A stretch of 16,970 nt of DNA from assembly GCA_013368375.1 (NCBI GenBank), contig JAACJP010000108.1:1-16970 (forward strand), written 5' to 3'. The position numbers and the translations under genes are program-made. This DNA is from Tricholomella constricta (taxonomy: Eukaryota > Basidiomycota > Agaricomycetes > Agaricales > Lyophyllaceae). Positions within the stretch are counted from its first letter, which is position 1; the number at the start of each line of letters is the position of its first letter. Positions 8,615 to 16,970 of the stretch are shown piece after piece. The notes beneath the pieces are model-generated. The model had not been told where the DNA came from and did not search any database. It was given only the letters and a program-made list of their open reading frames with translations.

Positions 8615-9666
8615 GTGCCTCGGTTAGAGATTTGGGTTGGGAACGTTTCTGCTCGTGTCTCGGTTAAGGTTCGGAAACATGTTCTGCTCTGGAGCGAGAT
8701 GCAAGTCAAATATCAAACGCACTGCACACAATTAATCCCGACAATGCAAATCCAACGCCAGCAAGGCAACGTAAAATCTGACGGGCAATTTGTGTTGACG
8801 CTAGTATTCTGAGCAAGTACAATAAATTTACGTACGACTTGTTATGCCAGCGAGGCGACGTAAAATCTGTTGTGCAACACGGGCAGTTTGCGTAAGCGCT
8901 AGTATTCTCAGCAAGTACAATAAATTATGTACGACTAGTGGCATGTTTTTATGAGAGTCTAGCGACACATTTGAGTGAGCGTTGGCTATACGCAACACAC
9001 TTCTTTCACTGCAATCGACGTAGCCGATGAGCGACAGGTCAAGGAGGTGTGTACTTCTTTTGTTGTGATCCCGACGGACGGTTGGTTTTCTTCGGGCATG
9101 GGCGCACCCTCACTGCAGGTGCCGTGCATACATGTCCAAACAAATGCAAATCAAAACAAATGCCAGCAAGGCAATGTAAAATTTGATGTGCGGTCTGTTT
9201 GTTCGATAGCAAGCCAGTATTCTGAGTGAGTATAACAGATCGGATTAGCTACGTACAACTAGCAGCACGCTTTGATGAGACGTTTACGTTCCAGCAACGC
9301 AATAACCGATGAGGGACGGGTGAAAGCCATTGAAGCTCTGCGTACTTGTTTTGTTGTGATCCTGACGGTAAGTACGCTTGCGTGGACGTTGTTGTGCATG
9401 CGTGCGCTGATTGCAACAGTTGGCATTCCTTTGAAGCTCAAGAGAAAAAATGTACGGCTACGTATGCTGTCGGGGATTGTTGATGCTTGGTTGTCACTAA
9501 TAGACCTTTTGATCTGTCTGGCTGATGCTTTCAGGAACATGACCTGCGACTGAACGTGGTGCGTGGGAGGCGACTGACGTACGTGACGGATGGTGTACCT
9601 GGCGAGTGGCGTACCCAGCAAGTGGCGTACCCGGCGACCGGTTAGAGGTTTGAGTTAGAGCTTCGG
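8615..9666 (+). repeat. Satellite monomer M9, 1,052 bp
   Basis: The only copy with TCTTCGGGC together with GCAGGTGCC (-1). The resulting frame shift in stretch A is undone by the four-A allele about 60 bp downstream. It looks like a recombinant between the two common haplotypes. The spliced frame of stretch B is intact (9275-9645). Confidence 0.97.
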
Positions 9667-10719
9667 GTGCCTCGGTTAGAGATTTGGGTTGGGAACGTTT
9701 CTGCTCGTGTCTCGGTTAAGGTTCGGAAACATGTTCTGCTCTGGAGCGAGATGCAAGTCAAATATCAAACGCACTGCACACAATTAATCCCGACAATGCA
9801 AATCCAACGCCAGCAAGGCAACGTAAAATCTGACGGGCAATTTGTGTTGACGCTAGTATTCTGAGCAAGTACAATAAATTTACGTACGACTTGTTATGCC
9901 AGCGAGGCGACGTAAAATCTGTTGTGCAACACGGGCAGTTTGCGTAAGCGCTAGTATTCTCAGCAAGTACAATAAATTATGTACGACTAGTGGCATGTTT
10001 TTATGAGAGTCTAGCGACACATTTGAGTGAGCGTTGGCTATACGCAACACACTTCTTTCACTGCAATCGACGTAGCCGATGAGCGACAGGTCAAGGAGGT
10101 GTGTACTTCTTTTGTTGTGATCCCGACGGACGGTTGGTTTTCTTCGGGCATGGGCGCACCCTCACTGCAGGGTGCCGTGCATACATGTCCAAACAAATGC
10201 AAATCAAAACAAATGCCAGCAAGGCAATGTAAAATTTGATGTGCGGTCTGTTTGTTCGATAGCAAGCCAGTATTCTGAGTGAGTATAACAGATCGGATTA
10301 GCTACGTACAACTAGCAGCACGCTTTGATGAGACGTTTACGTTCCAGCAACGCAATAACCGATGAGGGACGGGTGAAAGCCATTGAAGCTCTGCGTACTT
10401 GTTTTGTTGTGATCCTGACGGTAAGTACGCTTGCGTGGACGTTGTTGTGCATGCGTGCGCTGATTGCAACAGTTGGCATTCCTTTGAAGCTCAAGAGAAA
10501 AAATGTACGGCTACGTATGCTGTCGGGGATTGTTGATGCTTGGTTGTCACTAATAGACCTTTTGATCTGTCTGGCTGATGCTTTCAGGAACATGACCTGC
10601 GACTGAACGTGGTGCGTGGGAGGCGACTGACGTACGTGACGGATGGTGTACCTGGCGAGTGGCGTACCCAGCAAGTGGCGTACCCGGCGACCGGTTAGAG
10701 GTTTGAGTTAGAGCTTCGG
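9667..10719 (+). repeat. Satellite monomer M10, 1,053 bp
   Basis: Consensus-like copy, identical at tracked sites to M5 and M6 although four or more monomers away. The spliced frame is intact (10328-10698). Confidence 0.97.
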
Positions 10720-11773
10720 GTGCCTCGGTTAGAGATTTGGGTTGGGAACGTTTCTGCTCGTGTCTCGGTTAAGGTTCGGAAACATGTTCTGCTCTGGAGC
10801 GAGATGCAAGTCAAATATCAAACGCACTGCACACAATTAATCCCGACAATGCAAATCCAACGCCAGCAAGGCAACGTAAAATCTGACGGGCAATTTGTGT
10901 TGACGCTAGTATTCTGAGCAAGTACAATAAATTTACGTACGACTTGTTATGCCAGCGAGGCGACGTAAAATCTGTTGTGCAACACGGGCAGTTTGCGTAA
11001 GCGCTAGTATTCTCAGCAAGTACAATAAATTATGTACGACTAGTGGCATGTTTTTATGAGAGTCTAGCGACACATTTGAGTGAGCGTTGGCTATACGCAA
11101 CACACTTCTTTCACTGCAATCGACGTAGCCGATGAGCGACAGGTCAAGGAGGTGTGTACTTCTTTTGTTGTGATCCCGACGGACGGTTGGTTTTCTTGCG
11201 GGCATGGGCGCACCCTCACTGCAGGGTGCCGTGCATACATGTCCAAACAAATGCAAATCAAAACAAATGCCAGCAAGGCAATGTAAAATTTGATGTGCGG
11301 TCTGTTTGTTCGATAGCAAGCCAGTATTCTGAGTGAGTATAACAGATCGGATTAGCTACGTACAACTAGCAGCACGCTTTGATGAGACGTTTACGTTCCA
11401 GCAACGCAATAACCGATGAGGGACGGGTGAAAGCCATTGAAGCTCTGCGTACTTGTTTTGTTGTGATCCTGACGGTAAGTACGCTTGCGTGGACGTTGTT
11501 GTGCATGCGTGCGCTGATTGCAACAGTTGGCATTCCTTTGAAGCTCAAGAGAAAAAATGTACGGCTACGTATGCTGTCGGGGATTGTTGATGCTTGGTTG
11601 TCACTAATAGACCTTTTGATCTGTCTGGCTGATGCTTTCAGGAACATGACCTGCGACTGAACGTGGTGCGTGGGAGGCGACTGACGTACGTGACGGATGG
11701 TGTACCTGGCGAGTGGCGTACCCAGCAAGTGGCGTACCCGGCGACCGGTTAGAGGTTTGAGTTAGAGCTTCGG
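10720..11773 (+). repeat. Satellite monomer M11, 1,054 bp
   Basis: TTGCGGG (+1) with GCAGGGTGC retained, identical at tracked sites to M3, eight monomers upstream. The stretch A frame is broken and the hairpin is intact. The spliced frame of stretch B is intact (11382-11752). Confidence 0.97.
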
Positions 11774-12824
11774 GTGCCTCGGTTAGAGATTTGGGTTGGG
11801 AACGTTTCTGCTCGTGTCTCGGTTAAGGTTCGGAAACATGTTCTGCTCTGGAGCGAGATGCAAGTCAAATATCAAACGCACTGCACACAATTAATCCCGA
11901 CAATGCAAATCCAACGCCAGCAAGGCAACGTAAAATCTGACGGGCAATTTGTGTTGACGCTAGTATTCTGAGCAAGTACAATAAATTTACGTACGACTTG
12001 TTATGCCAGCGAGGCGACGTAAAATCTGTTGTGCAACACGGGCAGTTTGCGTAAGCGCTAGTATTCTCAGCAAGTACAATAAATTATGTACGACTAGTGG
12101 CATGTTTTTATGAGAGTCTAGCGACACATTTGAGTGAGCGTTGGCTATACGCAACAACTTCTTTCACTGCAATCGACGTAGCCGATGAGCGACAGGTCAA
12201 GGAGGTGTGTACTTCTTTTGTTGTGATCCCGACGGACGGTTGGTTTTCTTGCGGGCATGGGCGCACCCTCACTGCAGGTGCCGTGCATACATGTCCAAAC
12301 AAATGCAAATCAAAACAAATGCCAGCAAGGCAATGTAAATTTGATGTGCGGTCTGTTTGTTCGATAGCAAGCCAGTATTCTGAGTGAGTATAACAGATCG
12401 GATTAGCTACGTACAACTAGCAGCACGCTTTGATGAGACGTTTACGTTCCAGCAACGCAATAACCGATGAGGGACGGGTGAAAGCCATTGAAGCTCTGCG
12501 TACTTGTTTTGTTGTGATCCTGACGGTAAGTACGCTTGCGTGGACGTTGTTGTGCATGCGTGCGCTGATTGCAACAGTTGGCATTCCTTTGAAGCTCAAG
12601 AGAAAAAATGTACGGCTACGTATGCTGTCGGGGATTGTTGATGCTTGGTTGTCACTAATAGACCTTTTGATCTGTCTGGCTGATGCTTTCAGGAACATGA
12701 CCTGCGACTGAACGTGGTGCGTGGGAGGCGACTGACGTACGTGACGGATGGTGTACCTGGCGAGTGGCGTACCCAGCAAGTGGCGTACCCGGCGACCGGT
12801 TAGAGGTTTGAGTTAGAGCTTCGG
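11774..12824 (+). repeat. Satellite monomer M12, 1,051 bp
   Basis: Short CAACAACTT allele at 12152-12160 (-1), TTGCGGG (+1), GCAGGTGCC (-1) and three A (-1). Like M1, it keeps RWLY and DERQ of stretch A in one frame, here with the alternative middle segment. The spliced frame of stretch B is intact (12433-12803). Confidence 0.97.
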
Positions 12825-13876
12825 GTGCCTCGGTTAGAGATTTGGGTTGGGAACGTTTCTGCTCGTGTCTCGGTTAAGGTTCGGAAACATGTTCTGCTCT
12901 GGAGCGAGATGCAAGTCAAATATCAAACGCACTGCACACAATTAATCCCGACAATGCAAATCCAACGCCAGCAAGGCAACGTAAAATCTGACGGGCAATT
13001 TGTGTTGACGCTAGTATTCTGAGCAAGTACAATAAATTTACGTACGACTTGTTATGCCAGCGAGGCGACGTAAAATCTGTTGTGCAACACGGGCAGTTTG
13101 CGTAAGCGCTAGTATTCTCAGCAAGTACAATAAATTATGTACGACTAGTGGCATGTTTTTATGAGAGTCTAGCGACACATTTGAGTGAGCGTTGGCTATA
13201 CGCAACACACTTCTTTCACTGCAATCGACGTAGCCGATGAGCGACAGGTCAAGGAGGTGTGTACTTCTTTTGTTGTGATCCCGACGGACGGTTGGTTTTC
13301 TTGCGGGCATGGGCGCACCCTCACTGCAGGTGCCGTGCATACATGTCCAAACAAATGCAAATCAAAACAAATGCCAGCAAGGCAATGTAAAATTTGATGT
13401 GCGGTCTGTTTGTTCGATAGCAAGCCAGTATTCCGAGTGAGTATAACAGATCGGATTAGCTACGTACAACTAGCAGCACGCTTTGATGAGACGTTTACGT
13501 TCCAGCAACGCAATAACCGATGAGGGACGGGTGAAAGCCATTGAACTCTGCGTACTTGTTTTGTTGTGATCCTGACGGTAAGTACGCTTGCGTGGACGTT
13601 GTTGTGCATGCGTGCGCTGATTGCAACAGTTGGCATTCCTTTGAAGCTCAAGAGAAAAAATGTACGGCTACGTATGCTGTCGGGGATTGTTGATGCTTGG
13701 TTGTCACTAATAGACCTTTTGATCTGTCTGGCTGATGCTTTCAGGAACATGACCTGCGACTGAACGTGGTGCGTGGGAGGCGACTGACGTACGTGACGGA
13801 TGGTGTACTTGGCGAGTGGCGTACCCAGCAAGTGGCGTACCCGGCGACCGGTTAGAGGTTTGAGTTAGAGCTTCGG
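12825..13876 (+). repeat. Satellite monomer M13, 1,052 bp
   Basis: TTGCGGG (+1) and GCAGGTGCC (-1), plus loss of one G in TTGAACTCTG near 13545 (-1), which frameshifts exon 1 of the stretch B model. It shares two substitutions with M14 and M15 only: C in GTATTCCGAG near 13433 and T in GTACTTGGCG near 13809. Confidence 0.97.
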
Positions 13877-14929
13877 GTGCCTCGGTTAGAGATTTGGGTT
13901 GGGAACGTTTCTGCTCGTGTCTCGGTTAAGGTTCGGAAACATGTTCTGCTCTGGAGCGAGATGCAAGTCAAATATCAAACGCACTGCACACAATTAATCC
14001 CGACAATGCAAATCCAACGCCAGCAAGGCAACGTAAAATCTGACGGGCAATTTGTGTTGACGCTAGTATTCTGAGCAAGTACAATAAATTTACGTACGAC
14101 TTGTTATGCCAGCGAGGCGACGTAAAATCTGTTGTGCAACACGGGCAGTTTGCGTAAGCGCTAGTATTCTCAGCAAGTACAATAAATTATGTACGACTAG
14201 TGGCATGTTTTTATGAGAGTCTAGCGACACATTTGAGTGAGCGTTGGCTATACGCAACACACTTCTTTCACTGCAATCGACGTAGCCGATGAGCGACAGG
14301 TCAAGGAGGTGTGTACTTCTTTTGTTGTGATCCCGACGGACGGTTGGTTTTCTTGCGGGCATGGGCGCACCCTCACTGCAGGTGCCGTGCATACATGTCC
14401 AAACAAATGCAAATCAAAACAAATGCCAGCGAGGCAATGTAAAATTTGATGTGCGGTCTGTTTGTTCGATAGCAAGCCAGTATTCCGAGTGAGTATAACA
14501 GATCGGATTAGCTACGTACAACTAGCAGCACGCTTTGATGAGACGTTTACGTTCCAGCAACGCAATAACCGATGAGGGACGGGTGAAAGCCATTGAAGCT
14601 CTGCGTACTTGTTTTGTTGTGATCCTGACGGTAAGTACGCTTGCGTGGACGTTGTTGTGCATGCGTGCGCTGATTGCAACAGTTGGCATTCCTTTGAAGC
14701 TCAAGAGAAAAAATGTACGGCTACGTATGCTGTCGGGGATTGTTGATGCTTGGTTGTCACTAATAGACCTTTTGATCTGTCTGGCTGATGCTTTCAGGAA
14801 CATGACCTGCGACTGAACGTGGTGCGTGGGAGGCGACTGACGTACGTGACGGATGGTGTACTTGGCGAGTGGCGTACCCAGCAAGTGGCGTACCCGGCGA
14901 CCGGTTAGAGGTTTGAGTTAGAGCTTCGG
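13877..14929 (+). repeat. Satellite monomer M14, 1,053 bp
   Basis: TTGCGGG (+1) and GCAGGTGCC (-1). It has the M13-M15 substitutions GTATTCCGAG and GTACTTGGCG and also G in GCCAGCGAGG, shared with M15 and M2. Unlike its two neighbours it keeps TTGAAGCTC, so its spliced frame is intact (14538-14908), with one Pro-to-Leu change in exon 2. Confidence 0.97.
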
Positions 14930-15981
14930 GTGCCTCGGTTAGAGATTTGGGTTGGGAACGTTTCTGCTCGTGTCTCGGTTAAGGTTCGGAAACATGTTCT
15001 GCTCTGGAGCGAGATGCAAGTCAAATATCAAACGCACTGCACACAATTAATCCCGACAATGCAAATCCAACGCCAGCAAGGCAACGTAAAATCTGACGGG
15101 CAATTTGTGTTGACGCTAGTATTCTGAGCAAGTACAATAAATTTACGTACGACTTGTTATGCCAGCGAGGCGACGTAAAATCTGTTGTGCAACACGGGCA
15201 GTTTGCGTAAGCGCTAGTATTCTCAGCAAGTACAATAAATTATGTACGACTAGTGGCATGTTTTTATGAGAGTCTAGCGACACATTTGAGTGAGCGTTGG
15301 CTATACGCAACACACTTCTTTCACTGCAATCGACGTAGCCGATGAGCGACAGGTCAAGGAGGTGTGTACTTCTTTTGTTGTGATCCCGACGGACGGTTGG
15401 TTTTCTTGCGGGCATGGGCGCACCCTCACTGCAGGTGCCGTGCATACATGTCCAAACAAATGCAAATCAAAACAAATGCCAGCGAGGCAATGTAAAATTT
15501 GATGTGCGGTCTGTTTGTTCGATAGCAAGCCAGTATTCCGAGTGAGTATAACGGATCGGATTAGCTACGTACAACTAGCAGCACGCTTTGATGAGACGTT
15601 TACGTTCCAGCAACGCAATAACCGATGAGGGACGGGTGAAAGCCATTGAACTCTGCGTACTTGTTTTGTTGTGATCCTGACGGTAAGTACGCTTGCGTGG
15701 ACGTTGTTGTGCATGCGTGCGCTGATTGCAACAGTTGGCATTCCTTTGAAGCTCAAGAGAAAAAATGTACGGCTACGTATGCTGTCGGGGATTGTTGATG
15801 CTTGGTTGTCACTAATAGACCTTTTGATCTGTCTGGCTGATGCTTTCAGGAACATGACCTGCGACTGAACGTGGTGCGTGGGAGGCGACTGACGTACGTG
15901 ACGGATGGTGTACTTGGCGAGTGGCGTACCCAGCAAGTGGCGTACCCGGCGACCGGTTAGAGGTTTGAGTTAGAGCTTCGG
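14930..15981 (+). repeat. Satellite monomer M15, 1,052 bp
   Basis: Combines the M14 markers (GCCAGCGAGG, GTATTCCGAG, GTACTTGGCG) with the M13 deletion (TTGAACTCTG near 15650), so the exon 1 frame of stretch B is broken. It has a private G in TATAACGGATC near 15553. Confidence 0.97.
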
Positions 15982-16970
15982 GTGCCTCGGTTAGAGATTT
16001 GGGTTGGGAACGTTTCTGCTCGTGTCTCGGTTAAGGTTCGGAAACATGTTCTGCTCTGGAGCGAGATGCAAGTCAAATATCAAACGCACTGCACACAATT
16101 AATCCCGACAATGCAAATCCAACGCCAGCAAGGCAACGTAAAATCTGACGGGCAATTTGTGTTGACGCTAGTATTCTGAGCAAGTACAATAAATTTACGT
16201 ACGAACTTGTTATGCCAGCGAGGCGACGTAAAATCTGTTGTGCAACACGGGCAGTTTGCGTAAGCGCTAGTATTCTCAGCAAGTACAATAAATTATGTAC
16301 GACTAGTGGCATGTTTTTATGAGAGTCTAGCGACACATTTGAGTGAGCGTTGGCTATACGCAACACCTTCTTTCACTGCAATCGACGTAGCCGATGAGCG
16401 ACAGGTCAAGGAGGTGTGTACTTCTTTTGTTGTGATCCCGACGGACGGTTGGTTTTCTTGCGGGCATGGGCGCACCCTCACTGCAGGGTGCCGTGCATAC
16501 ATGTCCAAACAAATGCAAATCAAAACAAATGCCAGCAAGGCAATGTAAATTTGATGTGCGGTCTGTTTGTTCGATAGCAAGCCAGTATTCTGAGTGAGTA
16601 TAACAGATCGGATTAGCTACGTACAACTAGCAGCACGCTTTGATAAGACGTTTACGTTCCAGCAACGCAATAACCGATGAGGGACGGGTGAAAGCCATTG
16701 AAGCTCTGCGTACTTGTTTTGTTGTGATCCTGACGGTAAGTACGCTTGCGTGGACGTTGTTGTGCATGCGTGCGCTGATTGCAACAGTTGGCATTCCTTT
16801 GAAGCTCAAGAGAAAAAATGTGACGGCTACGTATGCTGTCGGGGATTGTTATGCTTGGTTGTCACTAATAGACCTTTTGATCTGTCTGGCTGATGCTTTC
16901 AGGAACATGACCTGCGACTGAACGTGGTGCGTGGGAGGCGACTGACGTACGTGACGGATGGTGTACTGGC
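15982..16970 (+). repeat. Satellite monomer M16 (partial, edge copy with many private changes)
   Basis: The last 64 bp or so of the monomer are missing at the window end. Private changes are an extra A in TACGAACTTG (near 16204), CAACACCTTC (near 16362), ATG to ATA at 16643-16645 (loss of the stretch B start), an extra G in AATGTGACGG (near 16821), loss of a G in GATTGTTATGC (near 16850) and loss of a C in GTACTGGC at the end. It returns to the T form of GTATTCTGAG, unlike M13-M15. It is the most divergent copy in the window. Confidence 0.95.

Larger units (their letters stand above)
1..16970 (+). repeat. Tandem satellite array, about 1,052-bp monomer, 15 full and 2 partial copies
   Basis: The same sequence recurs in direct orientation with steps of 1051, 1053, 1054, 1051, 1053, 1053, 1052, 1052, 1052, 1053, 1054, 1051, 1052, 1053 and 1052 bp, measured at a GTG triplet inside a CTTCGGGTGCCTCGG anchor (196, 1247, 2300, 3354, 4405, 5458, 6511, 7563, 8615, 9667, 10720, 11774, 12825, 13877, 14930, 15982). 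Nothing interrupts the array and no unique sequence flanks it. Monomer length and near-identity fit a long-monomer satellite or an amplified tandem locus, homogenised recently or continuously. I saw no inverted termini, target-site duplication or transposase or reverse-transcriptase motif, so a mobile element is not supported. Whether the array is centromeric, subtelomeric or interstitial cannot be read from the window. Confidence 0.98.

Noticed and set aside
1..16970. rDNA, 5S, snRNA or spliced-leader tandem array
   Set aside because: I looked for the conserved cores of 5S, U1, U2, U5 and U6 and for tRNA cloverleaf boxes and found none. The roughly 1-kb spacing alone is not evidence.
1..16970. 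CRISPR array or other prokaryotic repeat-spacer system
   Set aside because: There is no alternation of short repeats with unique spacers. The whole 1,052-bp unit repeats without variable spacers.
1..16970. Circular element or rolling-circle concatemer, because both window ends lie in the same part of the monomer
   Set aside because: Any window cut from a tandem array can be closed in register by trimming, so the ends carry no information about circularity.

Overview
The whole 16,970-bp window is one head-to-tail tandem array. A monomer of about 1,052 bp (1,051-1,054 bp) repeats in the same orientation from the first base to the last: 15 complete copies plus a partial copy at each end. There is no unique flanking DNA, and I see no rRNA, tRNA, snRNA or transposon gene. 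Monomers appear more than 99% identical; the differences I found are about a dozen recurrent single-base indels and substitutions plus private changes in the two edge copies. The length of each of the 15 complete monomers is fully accounted for by the indels listed in its entry. I number the monomers M0 (partial, 1-195), M1 (196-1246) through M15 (14930-15981) and M16 (partial, 15982-16970), each starting at the same GTG triplet.

Organism: probably a eukaryote. It looks like satellite DNA, and each monomer carries a well-formed spliceosomal intron signature. Two related stretches per monomer resemble the N-terminal RXLR...dEER region of oomycete effectors: an RRLR...DEGR frame, and a more decayed RWLY...DERQ frame. 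This makes an oomycete (Phytophthora/downy mildew group) my best guess. It is an inference from short motifs, not proof.

Layout of one monomer, using M2 (1247-2299) as reference: a leader with no recognised content (1247-1388); two adjacent copies of a roughly 90-bp subrepeat, S1 and S2 (1389-1570); a degenerate RXLR-like stretch A (1609-1717); a perfect hairpin (1736-1755); a third, diverged subrepeat S3 (1795-1895); RXLR-like stretch B opening an ATG frame (1908-2000); an intron-like segment with GTAAGT, CTAAT and TTTCAG (2001-2167); a second exon-like frame ending in TAG (2168-2278) that overlaps a 3 x 16-bp minisatellite (2226-2273); then GTTAGAG-type short repeats crossing into the next monomer. 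S2+A and S3+B are diverged copies of one another, so the monomer grew by internal duplication before it was amplified.

Most open frames in this window start at TTG or GTG, overlap on both strands and recur only because the monomer recurs, so I do not call them genes. The one model worth testing is the 67-codon spliced frame in stretch B. It is intact in 13 of the 15 complete monomers, frameshifted in M13 and M15, and lacks its ATG in the edge copy M16. Along the array, variant sites are mosaic, with a local block of shared variants in M13-M15, as expected from unequal exchange or gene conversion. The predominance of one-base indels also leaves room for long-read consensus error.
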